A stretch of 64,000 nt of DNA, taken from the NCBI RefSeq assembly GCF_004341515.1, contig NZ_SLZF01000012.1:124001-188000 (forward strand). Reading direction: 5' to 3'. A program made the translations under genes and the position numbers. The stretch's first letter is position 1; each line of letters starts with the position of its first letter. Shown in pieces: positions 9,161-17,546 of the stretch. Under the pieces are notes generated by a model. It saw nothing but the letters and a program-made list of their open reading frames with translations. It had not been told where the DNA came from and did not search any database. This DNA is from Allobosea sp. BK604. GTDB lineage: Bacteria; Pseudomonadota; Alphaproteobacteria; Rhizobiales; Beijerinckiaceae.

Positions 9161-9942
9161 TCTTCCCTCCGTTTCGTTGCTGGGGCGGCCGCCATCGGCT
9201 TCGGCGCGAGCGGTCTGCGCCCGCGCCGCCGCTTCGCCGGATTCACCTGAGGCGCAAAGCTGAGCATCGCGCGGGCGACGGCGATCTCGAACCCATCGAT
9301 CTCGGCACGGATCAAGCGCTCGGCCGAGACGGCGTCCCCCGAAGCCAGGGCTTCGATCAGCGGGCTAAGATGAGCGGGCGCCAATGGCAGCCCGGCGATC
9401 TCCAAGGCCCGCACGATCCGCGAGACGTGGTCGGCGAGTTCGCAGAACCAGCGCCGTGCCAGTGCCCCGGACTGCTCGGCAAGCAGGTCACGCATCCGTC
9501 GCTCGGCGGCCCGCGCGGTTGCAACGACGGCGGGCTCCTGCCGCCCGGCCGCAGCGCCGACCGCGATAGCCAGGGCGCGCAAGACCTGCACCTCCTCGGC
9601 CGACAGCAAGCGACGCGCGAGGGCGGGCTCGAGCTGCCGCCGCGCCAGGATCAGAGCGGCGACATGGGGGCCATCGAGCGGCGTGACGCGCCAGCCCTGC
9701 CGCGCCTGTCGCTCCACGAAGCCAATGGCCTCGAGCCGGGTGAGCGCGACCCGGACGGCAGCGCGCCCGAGCCGGAAGCGCTCCGCCAGGACCGCCTCAT
9801 GGATCATCGAGCCAGGCGCGAGCTCGCATGAAACGATGGCGTGATGAACCCGCTGCAAGGCCATCTCGGTGCGCGGAGCCGGGCTCGGCGGCACTGGCGT
9901 CGCGTTGGCTGAGACAAGCGACCAGGGCGTACGATCGAACAT
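9157..9942 (-). CDS. GntR family transcriptional regulator
   Basis: The protein has 261 residues. An N-terminal winged helix (about residues 28-90: MALQRVHHAIVSCELAPGSMIHEAVLAERFRLGRAAVRVAL...) matches the GntR family. It is followed by an all-helical FCD-like effector domain that is less canonical than usual, and then by a basic tail (KRRRGRRPLAPKP). It is the first gene of the minus-strand cluster reaching gamma-glutamyltransferase and overlaps the next gene by 4 bases. A perfect 12-bp inverted repeat lies 20 bases upstream of the start and is the likely operator. The effector is presumably the imported substrate or a derivative. Confidence 0.85.
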   Translation of the reverse strand: MFDRTPWSLVSANATPVPPSPAPRTEMALQRVHHAIVSCELAPGSMIHEAVLAERFRLGRAAVRVALTRLEAIGFVERQARQGWRVTPLDGPHVAALILARRQLEPALARRLLSAEEVQVLRALAIAVGAAAGRQEPAVVATARAAERRMRDLLAEQSGALARRWFCELADHVSRIVRALEIAGLPLAPAHLSPLIEALASGDAVSAERLIRAEIDGFEIAVARAMLSFAPQVNPAKRRRGRRPLAPKPMAAAPATKRREE

Positions 9943-9961
9943 CGCAGCATGTTACGCCATA

Positions 9962-9996
9962 TCTGACATCTCACAATTCTCTTTTGAGATGTCAGA
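9962..9996. promoter_or_regulatory. Perfect inverted repeat in GntR promoter (putative operator)
   Basis: TCTGACATCTCA (9962-9973) is exactly mirrored by TGAGATGTCAGA (9985-9996) across an 11-base spacer. The pair lies 20-54 bases upstream of the GntR start in AT-richer DNA, where a promoter would be expected. The symmetry fits a dimeric regulator's operator. A hairpin in the 5' leader is an alternative reading. Confidence 0.65.
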
Positions 9997-10056
9997 ACAG
10001 AAAAATCATCTCTGCTTTGGCCTGCCCGCGGCGTGCCGACTTCCGAGGATCTGGCG

Positions 10057-10155
10057 CATCGGCCCGAAAACTGGCTTGCCGCTTTTGGAAAAGCCGATGC
10101 GAAAACAAGGAGCTGGACCATCAGACCCGATACGATATCCGGTCCGATCGTCTAG
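10057..10155. repeat. CTAG-bounded intergenic repeat, family I
   Basis: The element begins CATCGGCCCGAAAACTGG and continues with CTTTTGGAAAAGCCGATGC, AAAACAAGG, GATACGATATCC and a terminal CTAG. It aligns over its whole length with the 1025-1121 copy. The terminal CTAG supplies the TAG stop codon of the minus-strand SDR gene that abuts it, so the element lies exactly at the gene's 3' end. Confidence 0.7.
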
Positions 10156-10867
10156 CGAGCCACTCCCACGGTCATCCCGCCGCAGACATAAAGCGTCTGG
10201 CCGGTGACGAAGCGCGCGGCATCCGAGACGAAGTAGGCGACGGCATGGGCGATGTCGGCCGGCTGCCCGAGGAAGCCAACCGGGACGCCTTCGACAATCG
10301 CCTTGGTCTTGGGCGAATCCGCCGGGTTCGCCGCCTCGAACAGCTTGGTCCAGTCGGGCCCGGCCCGATCGCGTTGACGGTGATGCCGTCGCGCGCCAAC
10401 TCGAGCGCCATCGTCTTGGTCATGCCGAGCAGGGCCGCCTTGCTAGCGGAATAGGCAGTGCGCAATTCCTTGCCGAGCGCGGCACGGCTCGAGATGCTGA
10501 CGATCCGCCCGATGCCGGCCCTGCGCATGGAAGGTACCGCGGCCTGCGCCGCCAGCATCGCCGAGCGGACATTGACCTGCTGGACGAGATCGAAATCCTC
10601 CGCCGTGGTGTCGTCGAAACGCGCCGGCCGTACGATCCCGGCGCCGTTCACCAGACGCGTCACCCGCCGGTCGCGGCAGAAGGCCCCGAGGGTTTCGGAG
10701 GTCGCCGTCGCGTCGGCGAGATCAAGGCTGACGTGGTCCGAAAGAAAACTGTGCCGCGGCTCGTCGCGGTCGACGGTGACGACGCGAAAACCGTCATTGG
10801 TCAGCCGCTCGGCGATGGCGGTTCCGATGCTGCCGGCGCCCCCGGTCACGATGGCGAAGTCGGACAT
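10152..10867 (-). pseudogene. SDR family oxidoreductase, disrupted by a -1 frameshift
   Basis: From MSDFAIVTGGAGSIG the frame encodes a normal short-chain dehydrogenase: Rossmann motif, NGAGIV, SISSRAA, YSASKAALLG and NAIGPGP. Just after PGPTG (about 10350) the frame turns into Arg/Ser/Pro-rich nonsense. The adjacent frame continues seamlessly with LFEAANPADSPKT, VPVGFLGQPADIAHAV and FVTGQTLYVCGG before a TAG stop at 10152. Restoring one base between T-G and K-L gives a full-length enzyme of about 238 residues. Either the gene has lost its last third or there is a one-base sequence error in a GC-rich run. It lies downstream of a LysR gene and next to an organic-acid catabolic operon in which a dehydrogenase would make sense. 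Confidence 0.85.
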
Positions 10868-10911
10868 GTCTTCTCCCTTGTCTTGTTCTGGAATTTTGAC
10901 TCTCCCGGCAG

Positions 10912-11952
10912 CTAGACCGCCCCCTCGCGCAGCGTATCGAGCCGGAAGCGCGCCGCGACCTCGGGTACGAGCTTTTTTACCTTGGGCAGGATGCTTTCGC
11001 GCAGCCCGGTGATCGCGACATCATGGATGTGCTCGCCGACATGCATTCCGTCGCCCCGCCGCATGGCCAGGAAGATGGAACGCACCAGCGAATCCTCGGG
11101 ATAGGGCGCGACGCGGATCGGCTCGCCGCGCTCCATCGCCTTGATGACCGCCAGCACGGGCAGGACCGTCCAGCCGGCACCGGCCGCGACCATTTGCAGG
11201 ACACCCTCGTTGGTATCGAGATGGAAGCGGCGCTGCGGCGCCATTCCGCGCGCCTGAAGCGCGATGTCGACGCGCGAGACCATGTTCGGGTCGCGCCCGA
11301 AGCGGATGTGGTCGAGCGTCTCGCTGACCCGCTGGATATCCCTTGGGTCGCCCTCGTAGGAGGCGGGCACGATGATCAGCAACGGCTCGGTCAGGATCGG
11401 CATGATCTGCACATCGGGCGGCGGGCTGGCTTCATCCGCCGTGATGATGAAATCGAATTCCCGCTGCGACAGCGATTGGAACCTTGTCGCGAAGAAGCCG
11501 GAATCGACCGAGACCTCGGCCGCCATTTCCCGAAGGCTGTTGATGATCACCGGCCCGATCGTCGTCGCAACGCTATTCAGCATGCCGATGCGCAGCGCCG
11601 GAAGCTGGGCGAGATGGCCAAGGCGCAGGGCGTTGTCGAATTTCTGGAGGCTTTCGAGAATGGCGATGGCGTGCGGCAGCAATGCCCCGGCCTGAAGCGT
11701 CAGCGCCGGCGGGCGCACTGAACGGTCGAAGAGCTGGACGCCGAGCGAGGCCTCGAGCGCGCCGATCGCCTGCGAGATCGCCGGCTGGGTAAGCCGCAGG
11801 CGCTCGGCGGCCGCGCTCATGCTGCCTTCACGCGCGACGGTGACGAAGAATTCGAGCGAGCGCGCCGTGAGCGCTGGACTGATTGCAAAGCGACTCAGGC
11901 GCTCCCCCGAGCTTGGCTCGATATGAGATCTATCGTTTGAATTCTTGCGCAT
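10912..11952 (-). CDS. LysR family transcriptional regulator
   Basis: The protein has 346 residues, slightly longer than usual because of a ~28-residue N-terminal extension. The DNA-binding helix-turn-helix is at about residues 30-90 (LEFFVTVAREGSMSAAAERLRLTQPAISQAI), followed by the periplasmic-binding-fold effector domain. The gene is divergent from the TctC-led operon, and the intergenic region holds a T-N11-A palindrome at 12086-12102, so this is the likely activator of that operon. A later start just before the HTH is possible. The effector is probably the transported organic acid or a catabolite. Confidence 0.88.
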   Translation of the reverse strand: MRKNSNDRSHIEPSSGERLSRFAISPALTARSLEFFVTVAREGSMSAAAERLRLTQPAISQAIGALEASLGVQLFDRSVRPPALTLQAGALLPHAIAILESLQKFDNALRLGHLAQLPALRIGMLNSVATTIGPVIINSLREMAAEVSVDSGFFATRFQSLSQREFDFIITADEASPPPDVQIMPILTEPLLIIVPASYEGDPRDIQRVSETLDHIRFGRDPNMVSRVDIALQARGMAPQRRFHLDTNEGVLQMVAAGAGWTVLPVLAVIKAMERGEPIRVAPYPEDSLVRSIFLAMRRGDGMHVGEHIHDVAITGLRESILPKVKKLVPEVAARFRLDTLREGAV

Positions 11953-12085
11953 TCATGCTCCACGAAAGCCAATAGGCACGGATTCCGGGTGAATAATTCA
12001 AAATACCAAATTCCGGAGAATCTATACTCAAAAATATCAAAAATCGGATCGGTCCATAAAAAATTCTTGCACCGCTCACAATCGG

Positions 12086-12102
12086 CTTATACTAAATATA
12101 AG
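12086..12102. promoter_or_regulatory. Putative LysR-type operator
   Basis: CTTATA-CTAAA-TATAAG is a perfect 6-bp inverted repeat and contains the T-N11-A pattern typical of LysR-family boxes. It lies 60 bases upstream of tctC within a conspicuously AT-rich stretch (11985-12160) between divergent LysR and tctC genes. Confidence 0.55.
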
Positions 12103-12161
12103 TCGCCTTTAGAAGGGCCCTCAAAACACAAAAAAATAAGCAATATCAATGGGAGACGGAA

Positions 12162-13139
12162 ATGCTCATACGACGTGAGGTGCTTTTCGCGATCGCCGCG
12201 GCACTGTCGCTCAGCGCGACGGCACATGCCGATGACAGCTGGAAGCCCAAGGGCAACATAGAATTCATTGTCGGGGCTGGCCCGGGCGGAGAAAACGATC
12301 GCATTGCACGCGCCATCCAGCGCGCTCTGCAGGATGGCGGCTTCGTCCCATCGATGACCATTCTCAACAAGCCGGGAGCGGGCCAGGTCATCGCCATCAC
12401 CGACCTCGCGAGCCGCAAGGGCAATACCAACACCATCGGCCTCGCCTCCGGCAGCTTCATCAACGCCATCGCGCGCTCGGGCTCGAACCTCCACACCCGG
12501 GTCGTCCCGGTGATGAAGCTGTTCGACGCCTATCAGGCGTTCTTCACCAAGGCCGATTCTTCCATCAAGACGATGGCCGACGTGAAGGAGCGGCTGAAGG
12601 CCGATCCGAAATCGGTGACCTTCGCGTTCCCGGTCGGCCTCGGCAGCCCGCTGCATGTGGCGGCGGTGCAGGTCGCCAAGACCGCCGGCGTCAAGCCCGC
12701 CGAGGTCAAGACCGTGGTGTTCGACTCCGGCGCCGACGTCTCGGCGCAGATCTCCGGCGGTCACGTCGATGTCGGCATCACCAGCATCGGCAGCGCCATG
12801 CCGTTGATCCAGGCCGGGAAGGCCCGTTTCCTCGGGCTCGCAGCGCCGGAACGCATGGGCGGAGACATGAAGGATGTGCCGACGCTGCGCGAGCAAGGCC
12901 TCGATGTGATCGTCGCCAATTCATACAACGTGCTGCTGCCGGGCAGCCTCAAGCCCGAGCAGGTCGCGTTCTGGACCAAGGCGCTCGACGCCGTTCTCGA
13001 AAACAAGCAGTTCCAGGCCGATCTCGATCGGAATTTCTGGGTCGCGACCCCCGTCCGCTATCCGGGATCCGTCGCCGAATTCAACAAGGAATATGACGAG
13101 AATCGTACGATTCTCAAGGAAATCGGCTTCGCCGAATAG
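12162..13139 (+). CDS. tctC: Tripartite tricarboxylate transporter substrate-binding protein (TctC family)
   Basis: This 325-residue periplasmic binding protein has a signal peptide (REVLFAIAAALSLSATAHA). The family motif region near the start of the mature protein (FIVGAGPGGENDRIARAIQ) is the one that grips a carboxylate. The C-terminal half (VPTLREQGLDVIVANSYNVLLPG) is typical of the TctC/Bug family. It precedes tctB and tctA, the membrane subunits, with an intergenic hairpin that may keep this subunit in excess. TTT systems use an ion gradient, not ATP. GGGAGA precedes the ATG. The ligand is unknown but should be a carboxylate or hydroxycarboxylate handled by the downstream enzymes. Confidence 0.9.
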   Translation: MLIRREVLFAIAAALSLSATAHADDSWKPKGNIEFIVGAGPGGENDRIARAIQRALQDGGFVPSMTILNKPGAGQVIAITDLASRKGNTNTIGLASGSFINAIARSGSNLHTRVVPVMKLFDAYQAFFTKADSSIKTMADVKERLKADPKSVTFAFPVGLGSPLHVAAVQVAKTAGVKPAEVKTVVFDSGADVSAQISGGHVDVGITSIGSAMPLIQAGKARFLGLAAPERMGGDMKDVPTLREQGLDVIVANSYNVLLPGSLKPEQVAFWTKALDAVLENKQFQADLDRNFWVATPVRYPGSVAEFNKEYDENRTILKEIGFAE

Positions 13140-13160
13140 CATCCCGAGCGCTGCACCTGT

Positions 13161-13182
13161 CCCGGATCGATCCTGATCCGGG
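13161..13182 (+). terminator. Intergenic hairpin between tctC and tctB
   Basis: CCCGGATC (13161-13168) and GATCCGGG (13175-13182) form a perfect 8-bp stem with a 6-base loop, 22 bases after the tctC stop. No U-tract follows, so it may be an mRNA-stabilising or attenuating hairpin that favours the binding protein over the membrane subunits rather than a full terminator. Confidence 0.5.
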
Positions 13183-13258
13183 GCTCATCTTCCTTCACGG
13201 CAATGCATCGGCGCGTGGCGCTGGTGCCATTGACTGGAAAAGCACGTCGAGGCGCACC

Positions 13259-13720
13259 GTGTCCTATACCCGCTTAGGATTTCTTCTTCCGCTCGTCCTG
13301 GCCGCCTTCTACGAATTCATGACCGAGCGCATCCCCTCGCTCGCCTTCGGCGATCCGCTTGGCGCGCGCGCATTCCCTCGTCTGATCGTCGCCGGATTGG
13401 TGCTCTCGGCCGTGCTGTGGGCGTTCGAGGACCGGGGCAGGGCGAAGACGTCGGAGGCGTTAACAGAACACCCTGAAGGCAATCATTACGTCGCCGCCCT
13501 AGCGGTGGCCGCCGCCGTGCTGGTCTACATCCTCGCCCTGGTGCCGCTCGGTTACGTTATCTCGACATTGGTATTCCTGCTGGTCCTCACCAGTTACTTC
13601 AACAAGGGAAAATGGATCGCGAATGTCGCGACGTCGGTCATGTTTCCCGTCGCGTCCTATCTTCTCTTCACAAAGCTTCTCGGCGTCGCGCTGCCTTACG
13701 GCGAACTTCTCCCGGCATAG
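13259..13720 (+). CDS. tctB: Tripartite tricarboxylate transporter small membrane subunit (TctB family)
   Basis: This 153-residue integral membrane protein has about four hydrophobic helices (LGFLLPLVLAAFYEF; LIVAGLVLSAVLWAF; VAALAVAAAVLVYILAL; VISTLVFLLVLTSYF). The conserved GARAFPRLI motif after the first helix identifies the TctB family. It starts with GTG. The predicted role is as the poorly understood small subunit that stabilises the TctA-TctC transport complex. It lies 22 bases upstream of tctA. Confidence 0.88.
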   Translation: MSYTRLGFLLPLVLAAFYEFMTERIPSLAFGDPLGARAFPRLIVAGLVLSAVLWAFEDRGRAKTSEALTEHPEGNHYVAALAVAAAVLVYILALVPLGYVISTLVFLLVLTSYFNKGKWIANVATSVMFPVASYLLFTKLLGVALPYGELLPA

Positions 13721-13741
13721 GCCAAATCCGAGGATCATGGC

Positions 13742-15271
13742 ATGGAGCATCTGATTTCCGGGTTTGCCGTTGCTCTGCAATGGGACAATCTGATCTACAC
13801 CTTCATTGGCGTCTTCATCGGGACGATCGTTGGCGTCCTGCCCGGTATCGGGCCTTCCGCCAGCATCGCACTGCTCGTGCCGATCACCTTCGGCATGAAC
13901 CCCACCAGCGCGCTCATCATGATGTCGGGCATCTACTACGGCGCCATGTATGGCGGCTCGATCTCGTCGATCCTGATCAATACGCCCGGTGAAGCCTCGT
14001 CCGTCATGACGGCGATCGACGGCTACCAGATGGCGAAGAAGGGTCGTGCCGGCGCGGCGCTGGCCGTCGCCGCCTGGGGCTCGTTCATCGCCGGCACCAT
14101 CGGCATCGTCGCGCTCTCCCTGCTCGCCGTGCCGCTGGCACAGTTCGCGCTCGAATTCGGCCCGGCCGAATACTTCCTGGTCATGCTGTTCTCGATGGCT
14201 GCGGTCTCCGCGCTTGCCGGCGACGCGCCGGGCAAGGCGGTCTTCTCGATGATGCTTGGCCTCGCGGTCGCCACTGTCGGCATCGACATGCAGACCGGCC
14301 AGGAGCGCTTCACCTTCGCAATTCCGGAATTCCAGGACGGCATTCACTTCGTCGCGGTCGTGGTTGGCCTGTTCGCCGTCGCCGAGGTCCTGCGGGGCGT
14401 CGAGGATTGGTACATGGGTACGAACGAGGTCATTCGCATCAAGGGCAAGCTGATGCTGACCCGTGACGAATGGAAACGCTCCATCAAGCCGATCGCGCGC
14501 GGCGGCATCATCGGCTTTCTCCTCGGCGTGCTGCCCGGAGCCGGAACCACCATCGCAACCTTTCTGTCCTATGCGGCGGAGAAGAAGTCTTCGAAGCATC
14601 CGGAGGAGTTCGGGCACGGCGCCATCGAAGGCGTTGCGGGACCGGAATCGGCGAACAACGCCGCGACGATGGGCGCGATGGTGCCGCTGCTCAGCCTCGG
14701 CCTGCCGGGCTCGTCCACAACGGCGGTGCTGCTCGGCGTGCTGATCATGTACGGCATCCAGCCCGGCCCGACGCTGTTTACCGCCAAGCCCGAGCTGGTC
14801 TGGGGCCTGATCAACAGCATGTATGTCGGCAATATCATGCTGCTCATCCTGAACCTGCCGCTGATCGGCCTGTTCGTCCGCCTGGTCTACCTGCCGGTCG
14901 GCCTGCTGTTGCCGATCATCCTCGCCCTTTCGGTGATGGGCGCCTACGGGCTGAACTCCAGCGTCATCGACCTCTACGTCATGCTGTTCTTCGGCGTCGC
15001 CGGCTACCTCCTGGAGAAGATCAAGGTCCCGCTCGGCCCGATGGTTCTCGCGCTGGTGCTTGGCGGCACGCTCGAACAGTCGTTCCGGCAGGCCATGACG
15101 ATCTCCAGCGGCAGCCCGAAGATCTTCGTCGGGACCCCGATCTGCGTCGTGCTGCTGATCATGTGCATCGGCGCCATCAGCTGGCCGTTCATTAGCAAAG
15201 TCATGGCGCGCCGCACGGCTGCGTCGACGCCCAAGCGGGCAATCGAAAATCAGGTGGGAGAAACGCTTTGA
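13742..15271 (+). CDS. tctA: Tripartite tricarboxylate transporter large permease (TctA family)
   Basis: This 509-residue permease has about 12 membrane helices. The two family motifs are visible: GVLPGIGPSASIALLVPITFGM near residue 35 and its internal pseudo-repeat GVLPGAGTTIATFLSYAAEK near residue 260. LGLPGSSTTAVLLG is the second half's signature. The protein forms the ion-coupled transport channel for carboxylates delivered by TctC. Its stop overlaps the TTG start of the aldolase gene, so transporter and catabolic genes are translationally linked. Confidence 0.93.
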   Translation: MEHLISGFAVALQWDNLIYTFIGVFIGTIVGVLPGIGPSASIALLVPITFGMNPTSALIMMSGIYYGAMYGGSISSILINTPGEASSVMTAIDGYQMAKKGRAGAALAVAAWGSFIAGTIGIVALSLLAVPLAQFALEFGPAEYFLVMLFSMAAVSALAGDAPGKAVFSMMLGLAVATVGIDMQTGQERFTFAIPEFQDGIHFVAVVVGLFAVAEVLRGVEDWYMGTNEVIRIKGKLMLTRDEWKRSIKPIARGGIIGFLLGVLPGAGTTIATFLSYAAEKKSSKHPEEFGHGAIEGVAGPESANNAATMGAMVPLLSLGLPGSSTTAVLLGVLIMYGIQPGPTLFTAKPELVWGLINSMYVGNIMLLILNLPLIGLFVRLVYLPVGLLLPIILALSVMGAYGLNSSVIDLYVMLFFGVAGYLLEKIKVPLGPMVLALVLGGTLEQSFRQAMTISSGSPKIFVGTPICVVLLIMCIGAISWPFISKVMARRTAASTPKRAIENQVGETL

Positions 15272-16038
15272 GCACGGCCAAGACGAGTTTCAAGCAGGCG
15301 CTGCGCAGCGGCGTGCCGCAGATCGGCTATCGCAGCCAGCTCTGCAGCCCGATGGTTGCCGAGGCGCTGGCCTGGTGCGGCTTCGACTACATCTATATCG
15401 ACATGGAGCACGCCCCCAACGACCTGATGTCGGTGGTGCAGCAAAGCCAGGCGATCGGCGGCACCCCGGCCTATCCGGTGGTGCGGCTGCCGACCAATGA
15501 CAGCGTTCTGATCCAGCAGATGCTGGATGCCGGGGTCGACAATATCGTCATTCCCATGGTCGAGACGCCGGAGGAGGCCGCGAGCGCAGCCGCCGCGACG
15601 CGCTACCCACCGAAGGGCATACGGAGCGCGGCGCGGGTGCATCGCGGCAGCCGCTACGGCGCCATCACCGACTACGACACCACGGCCAACGAGCTGACCT
15701 GCCTCGTCGTGCAGGTCGAGACCCGCGCGGCCGTCGAGCGCGTCGCCGAGATCGCGGCGGTCGAGGGGGTCGACGGTGTGCTGTTCGGGCCGGGCGATCT
15801 CGCCGCCGACCTCGGCCATCTCGGCGATGCCGACCATCCCGAGGTCATCGCGCTGATGGAAGCGGCGATCCCGAAGATCCGCGCCGCCGGCAAGTTCGCC
15901 GGCATGTCGTCGTCGAATCCGGCCAAGACGCAAGGCTGGCTCGCCAAGGGCTGCAATTTCATCTCGATCGGCGGCGACATGCAGCTGCTGGTCACCCACG
16001 CGCGCAACGCATCGAAGACGGCACGCGCCGCGGCCTGA
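15268..16038 (+). CDS. HpcH/HpaI-type metal-dependent aldolase
   Basis: This 256-residue class II pyruvate aldolase belongs to the HpaI family. The alignment-critical residues are all present: H48 in IDMEHAPND, R73 in VVRLP, metal ligands E151 (VQVETR) and D177 (GPGDLAAD), plus the AATRYPPKGIR segment. Such enzymes cleave 4-hydroxy-2-oxo acids to pyruvate (or a 2-oxoacid) and an aldehyde or oxoacid. The TTG start overlaps the tctA stop and has a GGTGGGAG ribosome site. In this operon it probably performs the C-C cleavage of the imported acid after the LeuCD-like step. The substrate is not determined. Confidence 0.88.
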   Translation: MSTAKTSFKQALRSGVPQIGYRSQLCSPMVAEALAWCGFDYIYIDMEHAPNDLMSVVQQSQAIGGTPAYPVVRLPTNDSVLIQQMLDAGVDNIVIPMVETPEEAASAAAATRYPPKGIRSAARVHRGSRYGAITDYDTTANELTCLVVQVETRAAVERVAEIAAVEGVDGVLFGPGDLAADLGHLGDADHPEVIALMEAAIPKIRAAGKFAGMSSSNPAKTQGWLAKGCNFISIGGDMQLLVTHARNASKTARAAA

Positions 16039-16101
16039 GCCGCCTGTGAACAACAGAGCGGCATGAGCGCAGCTTCAGTGGAAGGATAGAGGAAGACCTC
16101 A

Positions 16102-17517
16102 ATGGCGGATAAGCGATCTTTGTATCAGAAGGTGTGGGACGAGCATGTCATCGTCACCTCGCCACAAGGTGAAGATCTGCTCTATGTCGACTTCAACCTG
16201 ATCAACGAGGGCGGTTCATTCCTCGCCTTCGACCAGATGCGCATGGAAGGCCGCAAGCCCTATCGGCCAGCGCAGCATCTGGCGATCACCGACCACTATC
16301 TGCCAACCGCGAACCGTGCGGCGGGGCCGGCGGGCATCGGCAATCTCGAGATCCGCAAGGTGGTCGAGATGCTGGCCTCCAACACTGCCGATTTCGGCGT
16401 GCCGCACATGAACATGCACCATACCCAGCAGGGCATCGCGCATGTGGTGGCACCCGAGCTCGGCTATGCGCAGCCAGGCATGCTGATCACCTGCAACGAT
16501 TCCCACACCGCGACCAACGGAGCGCTGGGCGCGCTGGCGATCCCGATCGGAGCCTCGATGCAGCTCCGACATGTGCTGGCGACGCAAACGGTGTGGCTGA
16601 AGCGCGCCAGGACGATGCGCATTTCCGTCACCGGCACGCTGCCCGAGGCCGTCACTTCGAAGGATGTCATCCTCGGCATCATCGCGCAGATCGGCATTGG
16701 CGGGGCGACCGGCTACGCGGTCGAATATGCCGGCTCGACGGTGCGGGCCATGTCGATGGAGGCCCGCCTCACCATGTGCAACATGTCGATCGAGGCCGGC
16801 GCGCGCATCGGCATGATCTCGCCCGACGACACGGTCTACCAATATCTCAACGGCCGGGTGAACGCGCCGAAGGGCGCCGATTGGGACCGGGCGCTGGCCT
16901 ATTGGCGGACGCTGCCAACGCAGGACGACACGCCGTTCGATCGCGAACTGAGCTTCGACGCCACCAAGCTCGCGCCTATGGTGAGCTGGGGCACCAGCCC
17001 GGAGGACTGCTCGCCGATCGACGGCGCCGTGCCCGATCCCGCGCTGATCACTGACGCCGACCGGCGCCGGCATGTCGATCGCGCGCTGGAATATATGCAG
17101 CTCACGCCGCGGACCCGGCTCGCCGATATCGCCATCGACCGGGTCTTCATCGGCTCCTGCACCAATAGCCGGATCGAGGACCTGCGTTCCGCCGCCAAGG
17201 TGCTGCGGGGCCGCAAGGCCGCGGTGCCCGGCATGGTCTCGCCCGGCTCGACCACGGTGAAGCGCCAGGCCGAGGCCGAGGGGCTGGATGCCATCTTCCG
17301 CGCGGCCGGTCTCGACTGGCGCGACGCCGGCTGCTCGATGTGCAACGGCTCCAATGGCGAGATCCTCAGCCCGGGCGAGCGCGCCGCCTCGACCACCAAC
17401 CGCAATTTCGAGGGCCGTCAGGGCCGCGGCGCCATGACCCATATCATGAGCCCGGCGATGGTCGCGGCCGCCGCCGTCACCGGAAAGCTGACGGACGTGC
17501 GCCGGATCACCGATTGA
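16102..17517 (+). CDS. Aconitase-superfamily hydro-lyase large subunit (LeuC-like)
   Basis: This 471-residue protein has the LeuC length and fold. The three [4Fe-4S] ligands are C353 (GSCTNSR), C411 and C414 (GCSMCNG). It nevertheless departs from true LeuC at normally strict positions: CNDSHTATNGALGA instead of CGDSHTATHGAFGA, and IGASMQLRHVLATQT where LeuC has a SEVEHV core. With its partner it should isomerise or (de)hydrate a malate-type acid. The setting (carboxylate transporter, HpaI aldolase, ThDP decarboxylase, no leuA or leuB) argues for a catabolic hydratase/isomerase rather than leucine synthesis. Confidence 0.85.
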   Translation: MADKRSLYQKVWDEHVIVTSPQGEDLLYVDFNLINEGGSFLAFDQMRMEGRKPYRPAQHLAITDHYLPTANRAAGPAGIGNLEIRKVVEMLASNTADFGVPHMNMHHTQQGIAHVVAPELGYAQPGMLITCNDSHTATNGALGALAIPIGASMQLRHVLATQTVWLKRARTMRISVTGTLPEAVTSKDVILGIIAQIGIGGATGYAVEYAGSTVRAMSMEARLTMCNMSIEAGARIGMISPDDTVYQYLNGRVNAPKGADWDRALAYWRTLPTQDDTPFDRELSFDATKLAPMVSWGTSPEDCSPIDGAVPDPALITDADRRRHVDRALEYMQLTPRTRLADIAIDRVFIGSCTNSRIEDLRSAAKVLRGRKAAVPGMVSPGSTTVKRQAEAEGLDAIFRAAGLDWRDAGCSMCNGSNGEILSPGERAASTTNRNFEGRQGRGAMTHIMSPAMVAAAAVTGKLTDVRRITD

Positions 17518-17546
17518 AGCGCCACTTCTGCCGCCTGGAGTTTGCC

